A DNA stretch of 64,000 nucleotides from CAVUAT01 sp963848045 (GCA_963848045.1 CAWKCC010000004.1:620001-684000), one strand, 5' to 3'; positions 50,025-58,423 are shown, counted from the stretch's first letter. Made by a program: numbers and translations. Notes: generated from the sequence alone by a model not told the origin.

Positions 50025-51200
50025 CTACGTCGCCCTCTCGTAGAGCCGGTAGCGCTTCACGACCTTGCCGCCCATGCCCTCCATGGCGCGGTTCATCGGC
50101 TCGTTGACCTCGAGGATCCAACCCGTCTCGCCGCGCGTCTGGTTCAGCTCCCTGGCCACGTCCAGGCAGCGAACGTAGAAGGCGGCCGCGATGCCGAGGT
50201 GCTGGTACTCGGGCTTGACGCCCAGCGCGAACACCCTGACCCGGTCGATCCCGGCGCGCGGGGTGTTGACGCCCATGCGGCTGTAGGTGGCTCGCAGGAA
50301 GGTGAGCCAGCCGAAGGGCAGCAGGCTGCCATTCATCCTCTTCAGCACCTGGTTCACGTCGGGCAGCGTGAGCGCCGCTCCCAGCACCTCCCCGTCGCGC
50401 TCGGCGATGAACCCCCAGCGCTCGTCCAGCACCGGCTTCAGGTTCGAAGCCTGCGCGCGCACCTCCTCCTCGGTGATCGGCACGAACCCCCAGTTCTTCT
50501 CCCAGGCCGAGTTGTAGACCTCGATGAAGCGCGTGATCTCGGCCTGGATGTCCTTCTTGCGAAAGTCACGAATCGTCACCCCGTGCTCCTTGGTGACCTT
50601 GCGCGCGACCTCGTGGATCATCGGATGGAAGCCCTCGTCGGAGTACATCTGGCCACCGAGCTCCAGCCACCACATCAACAGGTCCATCGACTTGATCAGC
50701 CCCTGCCCCTCGATCAACTCGGCGTAGTAGGGAGGGTGCCATGGCTGCAGGATCAGCGGCGCCCGCTCGAAGCCCTCGACCAGCAACCCGCACTCGTCGT
50801 TGGTGGTGAAGTCCATCGGGCCCAGCAGGCGCTCGCGGCCGCGCTCCCGCACCCAGCCCGAGGCCGCATCGAGCAGGGCGGCCGCGATCTCGGGGTCATC
50901 CTCGGACTCGAAGAACCCGAACATGCCGTCGCTGCCACCCTGGAAGCTGTCCCAGCGCTCGTCGACCTGCGCCGTGATGCGGCCGACGGGGCGCCCGTTG
51001 CGCCAGGCGAGGAAGTACTCGGCCTGCGCGTGCTTGAAGAAGGGGTTCTTGGAGCGCTTCAGGAATTGGCGGCGCTCGGTGACGAGGGGAGGCACCCAGA
51101 CCGTGCCCTCGTGGAGGCGGAAGGGCAGCTTGATGAAGCTGGTGAGCTCGCGACGGCCTTGGACGGGCCGCACCTCGACGTCGCCGGACACGGCAGGCAC
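50025..51200 (-). CDS. Acyltransferase-like protein, bacterial ceramide synthase/YghO family
   Basis: A protein of about 391 residues (GTG 51200; GTG 51191 is also possible, and GTG 51257 would abut the divergent start). A family-like opening has FIKLPFRLHEGTVWVPPLV, then KNPFFKHAQAEYFLA and GRPVGRITAQVDE. The middle has LLGPMDFTTNDECGLLVEGF; the C-terminal GNAT-like half has VRVFALGVKPEYQHLGIAAA (acetyl/acyl-CoA loop) and WILEVNEPMNRAMEGMGGK. I associate this with the GNAT-fold group that includes E. coli YghO and the bacterial ceramide synthase (from memory). It is divergent from a serine-palmitoyltransferase-like gene; N-acylation of a long-chain base is the inferred role. Confidence 0.75.
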   Translation of the reverse strand: MPAVSGDVEVRPVQGRRELTSFIKLPFRLHEGTVWVPPLVTERRQFLKRSKNPFFKHAQAEYFLAWRNGRPVGRITAQVDERWDSFQGGSDGMFGFFESEDDPEIAAALLDAASGWVRERGRERLLGPMDFTTNDECGLLVEGFERAPLILQPWHPPYYAELIEGQGLIKSMDLLMWWLELGGQMYSDEGFHPMIHEVARKVTKEHGVTIRDFRKKDIQAEITRFIEVYNSAWEKNWGFVPITEEEVRAQASNLKPVLDERWGFIAERDGEVLGAALTLPDVNQVLKRMNGSLLPFGWLTFLRATYSRMGVNTPRAGIDRVRVFALGVKPEYQHLGIAAAFYVRCLDVARELNQTRGETGWILEVNEPMNRAMEGMGGKVVKRYRLYERAT

Positions 51201-51259
51201 GCTACCGGGCGGCAGCGCGATCCGGCGCGCGGCAGGGCTTCGTATTCCCTGGAACACTT

Positions 51260-52519
51260 ATGGGAATGGCGGAGTCAACGCAGACGCCGGTTGACGTGTT
51301 CTCCAAGGTCCGCGATCACGAGCGCGCCGAGCAGCTCGAGGCCGCGCGGGCGGGCGACATGCTCCCCTATTTCCGCGTCCTCGAGACCCAGGCCGGGCCC
51401 GTCGTGGAGATGGAGGGACGCGAGACGATCATGCTCGGCTCCAACAACTACCTCGGCCTGACCACCGACGAGCGCGTCAAGCAGGGTGCGCGCGAGGCTC
51501 TGGAGGCCTACGGCACTGGCGTCACCGGCTCGCGGCTGCTCAACGGCACCACCCCGCTTCACCTGGACCTCGAGCGGGAGCTGGCCGAGTGGATGGAGAC
51601 CGAGGACGCGATCGTGTTCACCACGGGCTACCAGTCGAACCTGGGCGCGATCAGCGCCATCCTCGAGCCGGGCGACACGGTGATCTGCGACGCGGCCGAC
51701 CATGCGTCGATCCTCGACGGCTGCAAGCTCTCGGGAGCGCGGTTGCGGCCGTTCCGCCACAACCGCATGGACAAGCTCGAGTCGATGCTGGAGCGGGCAG
51801 CCGGCGACCGGAGCGGCGCGCTGGTGGTCGTGGACGGCGTCTTCTCGATGGAGGGCGACGTCTGCGACCTGCCCCCGATCGTCGAGCTGACCAAGCGCTT
51901 CGGGGCCCGCCTGATGGTCGACGAGGCCCACGGCGTCGGGGTGCTGGGAGCGCGCGGAGCGGGGGCCTGCGAGCTTTTCGGCCTGGAGGACGAGGTCGAT
52001 CTGCGCATGGGTACCTTCTCCAAGAGCCTCGCCTCGTGCGGAGGGTTCATCGCCGGCTCCGAAGAGGTGATCGAGTACCTGCGGATCTCCTCACGGGCCT
52101 TCATCTTCAGCGCCTCCGCCGTGCCCGCCGCCGTCGGCGCCGCCCTGGCCGCCCTGCGGATCATCCGCAGCGAGGGCCCGGCGCTGTTCGGGCGGTTGCT
52201 GGACAACGCCGCCTATCTGCGCCGAGGCCTGCGCGAGCTCGGGTTGAAGGTGATCGAGCCCGGCACCCTCCCGGACGGGACCGAGGCGACCACGCCCGTC
52301 GTCCCCGTGATGGTCGGTGAGGACTGGCAGGCGGTGCTGCTCTGGAAGGCGCTGTTCGAGGCCGGCGTCTACACGAATGTCGCGATCCATCCAGCGGTCC
52401 CCCCCGGCGGGGCGCTGCTGCGAACCAGTCTGATGGCGACGCACGAGCGCGAGCAGCTCGATCGGGCCCTCGAGATCTTCGGCGAGGTCACGTCCCGCTT
52501 CGATCTGCCCAGCGCCTGA
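51260..52519 (+). CDS. Serine palmitoyltransferase-like alpha-oxoamine synthase
   Basis: A 419-residue PLP enzyme. The PLP lysine is K255 in GTFSKSLASCGGF, and HASILDGCKLSG and VDEAHGVGVLG complete the fold. The family condenses an acyl-CoA with an amino acid. Serine palmitoyltransferase features, compared from memory with the Sphingomonas enzyme, are GSRLLNGT (not GSR.VSG of AONS or R.ICGT of KBL), ASILDGCK, FRHNRMDKLE, GVYTNVAIHPAVPPGGALLR and the long C-terminus. A 2-amino-3-ketobutyrate ligase or AONS call is therefore less likely. ATG 51260 or 51266 starts it; a hairpin follows the stop. Confidence 0.82.
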   Translation: MGMAESTQTPVDVFSKVRDHERAEQLEAARAGDMLPYFRVLETQAGPVVEMEGRETIMLGSNNYLGLTTDERVKQGAREALEAYGTGVTGSRLLNGTTPLHLDLERELAEWMETEDAIVFTTGYQSNLGAISAILEPGDTVICDAADHASILDGCKLSGARLRPFRHNRMDKLESMLERAAGDRSGALVVVDGVFSMEGDVCDLPPIVELTKRFGARLMVDEAHGVGVLGARGAGACELFGLEDEVDLRMGTFSKSLASCGGFIAGSEEVIEYLRISSRAFIFSASAVPAAVGAALAALRIIRSEGPALFGRLLDNAAYLRRGLRELGLKVIEPGTLPDGTEATTPVVPVMVGEDWQAVLLWKALFEAGVYTNVAIHPAVPPGGALLRTSLMATHEREQLDRALEIFGEVTSRFDLPSA

Positions 52520-52520
52520 A

Positions 52521-52536
52521 TCCGACCGGCGTCGGA
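52521..52536 (+). terminator. Hairpin after the palmitoyltransferase-like gene
   Basis: TCCGAC / GTCGGA with a CGGC loop lies one base past the stop. A perfect six-base stem with no T tract. Confidence 0.4.
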
Positions 52537-52585
52537 CCCCGGGACGAAAAGGCTGCTCTTAGCGAACCTTGCAGAATTTTCGGTC

Positions 52586-52615
52586 TTGACCCTGGCGATC
52601 CCCGAGTTGTAGGTT
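52586..52615 (+). promoter_or_regulatory. Sigma-A-like promoter of the mIHF gene
   Basis: TTGACC at 52586-52591 and TAGGTT at 52610-52615 are separated by 18 bases in a locally AT-richer patch, about 140 bases upstream of the mIHF start. This leaves a long 5' leader (about 130 bases) before GGAGGA and ATG. Confidence 0.45.
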
Positions 52616-52752
52616 CTTCGAGCCGCGCGCACAGCACCCGGGGCAGGGAGCGAGACGGAGAGAACGTCCACTTCCCCCGGCCACTGGAGCCGCTGGGAGC
52701 CACGCCGGCGACAAGTCAACCCGCCAAACCGCCACCCCACGGGAGGAATCCG

Positions 52753-53142
52753 ATGTCCGCCGCCACCACGTTCGCCCCTGCGCTGAAGGAGATCCCCGAG
52801 CAAGGAAGGGGACTGGCCGCGCCTCGGGCGACCGGCCCCGCCCAACACATGCAGGCTCTCGCGCGCGCCAACCAGGTGCGGCTCGCGCGCGCAGCGCTGA
52901 AGCGCCAGGTGGCAGCCGGCGAGCGCAGCGCCGTCGGCGTCGTCCTGGAGTGCCCTTGGGAGGCCGAGAGCATGAGCGTCAGCGAGCTGCTCTGCTCCCA
53001 GCGGCGCTGGGGTCGAGCCCGCTCGCGAAAGCTGATCGTCGCCGCCGGGTTGACCGAGACCAAGCGCCTCGGCAGCCTCACCGAGCGCCAGCGCCGCATC
53101 CTCGCCGCCCAACTCGAGGCGAAGTCGGCCCTACCGGGATAG
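52753..53142 (+). CDS. mihF: Actinobacterial integration host factor (mIHF) homologue
   Basis: A 129-residue nucleoid-associated protein. Compared with mycobacterial mIHF the shared parts are the long helix (ARANQVRLARAALKRQVAAG), the MSVSELLCSQRRWGRARSRK segment (mIHF: VSALLESLPGVGKVRA) and GLTETKRLGSLTERQRRIL (GIAESRRVRGLG). The helix-two-turn-helix that binds DNA is thus present, with a Trp replacing the usual Gly region. The N-terminus is about 25 residues longer than usual. A strong GGAGGA is six bases before ATG 52753. mIHF compacts and bends DNA and is essential in mycobacteria. Confidence 0.85.
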   Translation: MSAATTFAPALKEIPEQGRGLAAPRATGPAQHMQALARANQVRLARAALKRQVAAGERSAVGVVLECPWEAESMSVSELLCSQRRWGRARSRKLIVAAGLTETKRLGSLTERQRRILAAQLEAKSALPG

Positions 53143-54265
53143 CGCGCGCCCGGGGGCGCTCCGCGGCGGCTATCGGCCCTTGAAGCGAAAGAGCGCGCCG
53201 CCTGAGCGCCGGCGGAAGGTGTTCGCCAACAGGTAGGCGCAGAGCACGAAGGCGAGCACGGCAGCGGCCGTGCTGACGCCCGGATGCAGGTCCGTGAGGA
53301 TGACCAGCCCCGCCAGGATCGCTATCCCGGCTGCGCCGGCCAGAAGCAAGGTGTGCGAACGGTAGCCCGTGAAGTGCTCGCGCACCGAAACCTCGAGCCC
53401 CGCCAGCGATCCCAGCACCAGCCCGATCCCGATCAGGACGGCCCCGCGCGGCGGCGCCACGGCGAAACCTGCGATCAGCATCGCGATCGCGACCAGTACG
53501 ACGATCTCCGAGAGGGGGAAGGAGCCCCAGGGCGGAGGCGGCGGGCCCTCGCCAGACGCGCCGCGGGCAGCGGCGCGCCCTCCCGATGCGCCTGAAGCTT
53601 CGCTCGCCCCCGAAGCGGGGGCCGAAGCGTGCGAGTCCACGCCGGCGTGGCGGCGCCGGCGCTTTCGCTTTCGCTTCTTCGCCACTAGGTCGCGCCTTGG
53701 TGCGGGACCCGCCGCAGGCGGGCCCCATGGCTAAAGGACAACCGGAGGAGATTCTGATGCGCCACCAGTTGAAGATCATGCCGAGGATGCCCCAGCGCGG
53801 CCGCGAGTGCCAGTGCCGGCAGCCCGGCTCGCCGATGTCCTGGTTCGAGACCCGCACCCACTTGTGCTCGTCCGGCTCGGCGAGCATCCGCTCTATCAGC
53901 TGCCTGCTCTGCTCCTCGGCTCGGCCGGACTCATCAAGGCGCCCCCTGACCTCGGCCAGCCTCGCGGCGAGCGCATCGCGTACCCGCTCGAGCTCGTCGA
54001 CCGAGAGGATCCGGGGGCCGCCTCCGGGCGCCGGAACCCCGAACTCGATCCCGGTGCGCGGAAAGGCGGAGCCGAAGAGCCCTCCCAGCTCGGCCTCCAT
54101 CGCGGCGATCTGACGCCTGATGTCGACGCGGGCCGAGCGCTCATCGTGCTCGTACAGGGCGGTGTCGAGGCCCTCGGGCGGAGCGGGCGGAACCCACGAG
54201 GCGTCCTCGCGCGGCGCCGGCAGCGCCTCCTGCGGCTCGATCCTGTGAAGCCTCTGCTCGGCCAT
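53078..54265 (-). CDS. Conserved hypothetical protein with run-on C-terminus
   Basis: From ATG 54265 (GGAGGAG upstream) a convincing protein is coded for about 180 residues: a charged helical part (RSARVDIRRQIAAMEAELGG, then ERVRDALAARLAEVRGRL) and a compact ending with VSNQDIGEPGCRHWHSRPRW and GMIFNWWRIRISSGCP, rich in Cys, Trp and His. No stop follows in frame until 53078, so the remaining ~215 residues are an Arg/Gly/Ala-rich read-through of the membrane-protein gene at 53170-53685, which is in another frame. The real protein most likely ends near 53730. No function is assigned; the second part should not be trusted. Confidence 0.55.
   Translation of the reverse strand: MAEQRLHRIEPQEALPAPREDASWVPPAPPEGLDTALYEHDERSARVDIRRQIAAMEAELGGLFGSAFPRTGIEFGVPAPGGGPRILSVDELERVRDALAARLAEVRGRLDESGRAEEQSRQLIERMLAEPDEHKWVRVSNQDIGEPGCRHWHSRPRWGILGMIFNWWRIRISSGCPLAMGPACGGSRTKARPSGEEAKAKAPAPPRRRGLARFGPRFGGERSFRRIGRARRCPRRVWRGPAASALGLLPPLGDRRTGRDRDADRRFRRGAAARGRPDRDRAGAGIAGGARGFGARALHGLPFAHLASGRRSRDSDPGGAGHPHGPASGRQHGRCRARLRALRLPVGEHLPPALRRRALSLQGPIAAAERPRARAIPVGPTSPRVGRRGCGAGAR
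53146..53159. terminator. Hairpin after mIHF
   Basis: GCGCCC / GGGCGC with a two-base loop, four bases past the mIHF stop and in front of the convergent membrane-protein gene end. Confidence 0.35.
53170..53685 (-). CDS. Membrane protein with basic N-terminus
   Basis: A 171-residue protein from GTG 53685. The first 13 residues are almost all Lys/Arg (KKRKRKRRRRH), then a Ser/Ala/Gly linker, then four transmembrane segments (about 58-76, 82-98, 113-128 and 137-155) and a basic end. The hydrophobic profile is far too regular to be chance, so this frame is real even though another frame is open across it. No family is recognised. It lies downstream of the lipid-transport operon on the same strand. 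Confidence 0.7.
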   Translation of the reverse strand: MAKKRKRKRRRRHAGVDSHASAPASGASEASGASGGRAAARGASGEGPPPPPWGSFPLSEIVVLVAIAMLIAGFAVAPPRGAVLIGIGLVLGSLAGLEVSVREHFTGYRSHTLLLAGAAGIAILAGLVILTDLHPGVSTAAAVLAFVLCAYLLANTFRRRSGGALFRFKGR

Positions 54266-54287
54266 CCCAAGCTCCTCCGACGGGTCA

Positions 54288-54305
54288 GCGGGAGTTTACT
54301 CCCGC
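54288..54305. terminator. Hairpin between two minus-strand genes
   Basis: GCGGGAG / CTCCCGC with a TTTA loop lies in the 74-base gap between the B3/B4 gene stop (54340) and the next gene start (54265). It may end the upstream operon, although no T run follows. Confidence 0.45.
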
Positions 54306-54339
54306 CGGCCCGCGAGGAAAAGCGCGCCGCCGCGGCGGC

Positions 54340-54996
54340 TCAGGCGAACACGGCGCTCGCCGCCACCCAAAGCGATTCCTCCAGAGCGATGTCGGGCACG
54401 CCCTTGACCCGAACCGCAGCGAGGGTCGTCCTCTGGGTCTTCCGCGACACCCCCCTGCCCTCGGCGACCTTGCCGAACAGCACCGCGATCGGCCGCTGCT
54501 CGTCGGCGATCACGATCGTCCCCGTGGACAGCGGCGAGACGCGGCCCTCGAGCTTCTCGTCCTCGACAGAGAGCCGCAGCCCCAGGCGACCGCTGAGGCG
54601 CTCGGAGTCGAAGGCCTGGATCGCCACGCCGACCTCGGCGATCGAGATCGTCAGCGCGTCGTCGAGCCGGTTGCGGCTTCTGAGGCGCCCGTCGCGCATG
54701 CGGTCGAGAGCGAGCTGCTCGATCGGCGTCCAAGTGGTGTCGGGGTCGAGCCCGATCTGCCGAAAGAAGACCCGGTAGGCCCAGGGGATCGGGCGCTGGC
54801 GCAGGGTGACGGCCTGGGCGCCGCCGAAGCGATCACTGAGCTCACGCAGTCTCTCCCTCAGCGCCTCATTGCTGCGTCCGGGGCCGGCGGCCACCGCCGT
54901 GGTGGCGATGCCCAGATCGGGGAACTCCTCGGCGAGGCGCGGCTCGACCCATCCAGGCTCCGGAGCGCTCTCCCATTCGGGGGGGAGATCGGCCAT
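54340..54996 (-). CDS. B3/B4 (tRNA synthetase-like) domain protein
   Basis: A 218-residue protein with the stand-alone B3/B4 domain otherwise found in the beta subunit of phenylalanyl-tRNA synthetase. Landmarks are PIPWAYRVFFRQIGLDPDTT, then PIEQLALDRMRDGRL, and a late STGTIVIADEQRPIAVLFGK block. Such stand-alone proteins are thought to bind or hydrolyse aminoacyl-tRNA or a similar ligand, but evidence is thin. The last gene of a tight group: its ATG overlaps the thioredoxin-like gene stop (TGATG). Confidence 0.78.
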   Translation of the reverse strand: MADLPPEWESAPEPGWVEPRLAEEFPDLGIATTAVAAGPGRSNEALRERLRELSDRFGGAQAVTLRQRPIPWAYRVFFRQIGLDPDTTWTPIEQLALDRMRDGRLRSRNRLDDALTISIAEVGVAIQAFDSERLSGRLGLRLSVEDEKLEGRVSPLSTGTIVIADEQRPIAVLFGKVAEGRGVSRKTQRTTLAAVRVKGVPDIALEESLWVAASAVFA

Positions 54997-55736
54997 CAGC
55001 GCACGGTGCGGGAGCGCCGGCGGGAGCGCTCGATCAGGCTCTCGACCCTGGCGGCGAGCTGGTCGGCGTCGAGCTCGCCCACCGAGGTCGATTCCAGGAT
55101 CCCGCCCGGGTACGCGTAGACGAAGGTCGGACAGCCACCGACGCGATAGAGGTTGGAGAGAGCCCCGTCACGGTCGAGGCCGATCGGATGGGACCAGCCG
55201 CGCCGGGCGATCAGCTTGCGGACCTCGTCGGCGTCGTCACGCACGTTCACAGCGAGGAAGTTCGCCCGGTCGCCGAAGCGGCGGTAGACCGCCTCGAAGC
55301 GGTCCTGCTGAGACTCGCACTCAGAGCCGCGAGTGAACCAGAACGAGACCACGAGGGGGCGGGCGAAGAGATCGCAGACGCGGATCGCGCCCTTCACCTC
55401 GATTTCGCACGCGGGGTCGCGCCGCTCGCCTTCCGGGCAGGGGATCGCGGCCACCTCGCAGTCGTCCTGGGCGATGTTGGCGTCGCCCTCCAGTTGGCCG
55501 CGGACGTCCGGCAGCGCAAACTGGGCCAGCGGCAGTCCTGTGTCCTCGGTGGCCCCCAGCACGCCGCTGTCCTCGGTGCGCAGCGTGTTGACGCCCGCAA
55601 CCGCGACGATCGCCACGAACACCAGCCCGACCAGGAGCGAGTAGATCGCCGCTGGGCCGCGCCGCCCCCGTCGTCCGCCGCCCTCATCACCGGGGCCGGG
55701 GCGCTCTGGGCCGGAAGAGCCGCCGGCGGCGCTCAT
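54996..55736 (-). CDS. Membrane-anchored thioredoxin-like (TlpA/ResA) protein with degenerate active site
   Basis: A 246-residue protein: Gly/Arg-rich cytoplasmic N-terminus, one transmembrane helix (about 30-50), then an extracytoplasmic thioredoxin fold. Where TlpA proteins have FWASWCGPC, this one has FWFTRGSEC: the first Cys is Gly and only the second remains. The cis-Pro loop is GGCPTFVYA, with a Cys next to the proline. Four additional Cys lie ahead of the fold (DDCEVAAIPCP; DPACEIEV; IRVCDLF). It may bind rather than reduce a client, or use another Cys pair. ATGA overlap with the MMPL gene stop; TGATG overlap with the next gene. Confidence 0.78.
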   Translation of the reverse strand: MSAAGGSSGPERPGPGDEGGGRRGRRGPAAIYSLLVGLVFVAIVAVAGVNTLRTEDSGVLGATEDTGLPLAQFALPDVRGQLEGDANIAQDDCEVAAIPCPEGERRDPACEIEVKGAIRVCDLFARPLVVSFWFTRGSECESQQDRFEAVYRRFGDRANFLAVNVRDDADEVRKLIARRGWSHPIGLDRDGALSNLYRVGGCPTFVYAYPGGILESTSVGELDADQLAARVESLIERSRRRSRTVR

Positions 55737-58423
55737 ACGGCTCCGGGACCGACGGGACCGCGGCTGGGCGCGTGGCGAGCGGGGCGGGGCGTCCCGGGCG
55801 AGCGCCTCCAGGGCATCGGGAATCCCTCCTCGGCCCAGACCAGTGCGGCCGGGAGCACGAGCAGGACCCCAAGCAGCGCGACGGCGAGATCCGCGACGGT
55901 CACCAGCCCGAAGTCACGCAGCATGCGGATGTCGCTCGCGGCCAGAGCGGCGAATCCGGCGATCGCCGTCACCCCCGAGGCGAGCACCGCCGCGCCGGTT
56001 CGCGCGTAGGTGACGCGCAGCGCCTCGCCGACCGAGAGGCCCGCCCGCCGCTCGCGCTCGTAACGCGCCGAGAGAATCACGCTGAACTCGGTCGCGATCG
56101 CGATCACCAGGGCGCCCAGCGTGGCCGACAGCGGGTTGAGCGGCACGCCCATCGCCGCCACGACCAGCGACGACCAGCCCGTGGCGAGCGCGATCGGCAG
56201 CAGGGGCACCAGGGCCCTGCGGGCCGAGCGGTAGATGGCCAGCAGGGCCAGCGCCACCGCGGCGAGCCCCGCCGGCGGCAGCCAATAGCTGCTCCGCTCC
56301 AGATCCCGGTTGGCGGCAGCCGCGATCACGGGCAGGCCGGCCAGCTCGACCTCGGTGCCCTGAGGCGGCCCCTCTGCCCCGGCCAGGTCGATCTCCTCCC
56401 GAATGCCCTCGAAGAGGCGCTGCTGCTCGTCGAAAGGCTGCACGCCGATGCCGAAGGCGATGTTGGCCGTGTCGCCGAGCTCGCCGGTCTCCGGATCTCG
56501 GCTGACGACAGCCTGTGAGAAGTACGGGGGGATCGACTCGATCAGCGCCCGTGCCCGCTCGCCGCTGAGAGCGCCCTCGGTGCCGAACAGATCGGTCAGC
56601 GAGACCGCGGGACAGAGGTCGGCCTTCTCGCAGCTGGGGTTGGCTCCGCTGTATCCACCGCGCTCGAGCACACGCGCCTGGAAGTCGCGCATCCAGGCGA
56701 TCACGGCGGGATCGGTGAGGTCGTCGGAGCGCACCACCACGTTCACCTCCCCCGCCACCCCCGTGCGCCGCTCCAGCTCGTTGACATCGGCCAGAGCGGG
56801 GAGGCTCGCAGGGGCGAGCTCACGCACGTCTGAGACGACCTCGGTCCTGGTGCCGGCCACCCAGCCGCAGACGGCCAGCACCGCCGCAGCGGCGAGCACC
56901 CTGCCGGGCCGCGCGATCGCGACACCCAGGCTGCGCTTGCCCAGCCCTCGAAGCCGTTCAGCCGCCCGCCCGTGCACGCGCACCGACCGGGCGCCCGCCG
57001 CGGATCGCGAGCGCCGGCGCCGCCGCCTCGGCTCCCCCCGCCAGGCGGCCAGGGCGAGAGCCGCGAAGCCCGCGGTCAGCGCGATCGCGAACGCGAGCGC
57101 CACCCCGGCCACGAGCAGCAGCCCGAACGAGCGCACCATCGGGATCGGCGAGAGCACCAGCGCGGCGAAGCCGGCGGCCGTCGCCACGCAGGCGGCGCCG
57201 ATCACCGGACCGCCGCGAGCGGCGGCGTCCGTCGCCGCCCGGGCCGGAGCGAGGCCCTGCGAGCGGGCCTCGTTGAAGCGCGCGTGGAACTGGATCGAGT
57301 AGTCGACGGCGAGCCCGATAAGCACCGGCAGCACCGCGATCGTGGCCATCGTCAGCGAGCCTCCCAGCCCCGCCAGCAGGCCGAGCGTCAGCGCGGCGGC
57401 GGTCAGGGCCAGCGCCAGGGGCAGAAGCCTCAAGGGTGGACCGAAGACGAGGCCGAGGGTGATGGCCATCACCGCGATCGCCGCGGCGAGCAGCACGAGC
57501 AACTCGGAGCGCAGCGCCTCCGAGAGCCCGCTCACGACCGCCGGCACCCCGCTTACCAGGTAGTCGCCCTCGCTGAGCGCGAAGCGCTCATCGCCCGCGG
57601 CACGCTTGAACAGGGAGATCGCCTCGGTGCGCTCCTCGTCGCTGAGGTCCGAGCGCATGCGCACCGAGATCAGCGCCGAATCGCGGTTGGGAAACAGATA
57701 GGCGAAGCGCTCCTTGGGGGTGCCCGCAGGCTGCTCGGGGTCGAAGACGACACGGTTGGCGAATTCGGGGTCGCCGAACTGCGGCGGGCCGGTGATGCCG
57801 AACTGGAGGCCCAGCCGCAGCAGCTCTGCCTGGAACCGCCGAACCACCTCCTGTGCCGCCGCCTCGCCCGCGGCGCGCTGCTCGGACTCCGAGGCGCCCG
57901 CCTCGGCAGCGCTCCGCTGCGCTGCCTGGGCCGCCCGCTTCGCCGCCCTGTTTGCGGAGCCCACCTGTCCCCTCAGGGCGAGCTGGATCTGGCTGGCGCT
58001 CTGGTACAGGAAGCTGGCGGGGCCGATCACGGCGAGGCTCGGAGCGAGCTCCGCGATCTCGTCGCAGACCGGCGGCAGCGGACGGTTCTCGCGGCGCGGC
58101 GCCTCTTCGCCCAGCGCGGTGCCGCCGGCCAGGCAGGTCTCGAGCTCGAACAGGGGCTCGATATCCCCGGTGAGCAGCAGCTCGCGCAGATCCTGGCGCA
58201 CCAGCACGACGGTGGGGTCGTCGCCGAATTCCTCGCGGAAGCGCTCGGTCGCGCCGGCCTCCCGCGAGTCCGCATCCACCAGCGTCTCTGTGCCCGCGCT
58301 GGTGCCGAGGCTGAACGCCCCGACCGTCCCAACGGCCCCCAGCATCGCGACCGCCCCGATCGTCAGCCAGGGGCGCCTGACCGCTGCCCCTGCCACCGAC
58401 TCGAAGAACCTCCCCGCGCCCAT
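55733..58423 (-). CDS. MMPL/RND-family transporter
   Basis: An 896-residue exporter of the RND superfamily (HAE3/MMPL type). One transmembrane helix near 20-40, a large extracytoplasmic domain (about 42-310), helices 2-6 (about 318-465, with GLAVDYSIQFHARFNEAR near 380, the sterol-sensing-like core), a basic cytoplasmic linker (RRRRRRSRS), helix 7, a second external domain (about 520-690), and helices 8-12 to about 870. Substrates in the family are lipids, hopanoids or drugs. It begins 29 bases after the Mkl-type ATPase stop and is part of the YrbE operon. Confidence 0.9.
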   Translation of the reverse strand: MGAGRFFESVAGAAVRRPWLTIGAVAMLGAVGTVGAFSLGTSAGTETLVDADSREAGATERFREEFGDDPTVVLVRQDLRELLLTGDIEPLFELETCLAGGTALGEEAPRRENRPLPPVCDEIAELAPSLAVIGPASFLYQSASQIQLALRGQVGSANRAAKRAAQAAQRSAAEAGASESEQRAAGEAAAQEVVRRFQAELLRLGLQFGITGPPQFGDPEFANRVVFDPEQPAGTPKERFAYLFPNRDSALISVRMRSDLSDEERTEAISLFKRAAGDERFALSEGDYLVSGVPAVVSGLSEALRSELLVLLAAAIAVMAITLGLVFGPPLRLLPLALALTAAALTLGLLAGLGGSLTMATIAVLPVLIGLAVDYSIQFHARFNEARSQGLAPARAATDAAARGGPVIGAACVATAAGFAALVLSPIPMVRSFGLLLVAGVALAFAIALTAGFAALALAAWRGEPRRRRRRSRSAAGARSVRVHGRAAERLRGLGKRSLGVAIARPGRVLAAAAVLAVCGWVAGTRTEVVSDVRELAPASLPALADVNELERRTGVAGEVNVVVRSDDLTDPAVIAWMRDFQARVLERGGYSGANPSCEKADLCPAVSLTDLFGTEGALSGERARALIESIPPYFSQAVVSRDPETGELGDTANIAFGIGVQPFDEQQRLFEGIREEIDLAGAEGPPQGTEVELAGLPVIAAAANRDLERSSYWLPPAGLAAVALALLAIYRSARRALVPLLPIALATGWSSLVVAAMGVPLNPLSATLGALVIAIATEFSVILSARYERERRAGLSVGEALRVTYARTGAAVLASGVTAIAGFAALAASDIRMLRDFGLVTVADLAVALLGVLLVLPAALVWAEEGFPMPWRRSPGTPRPARHAPSRGPVGPGAV

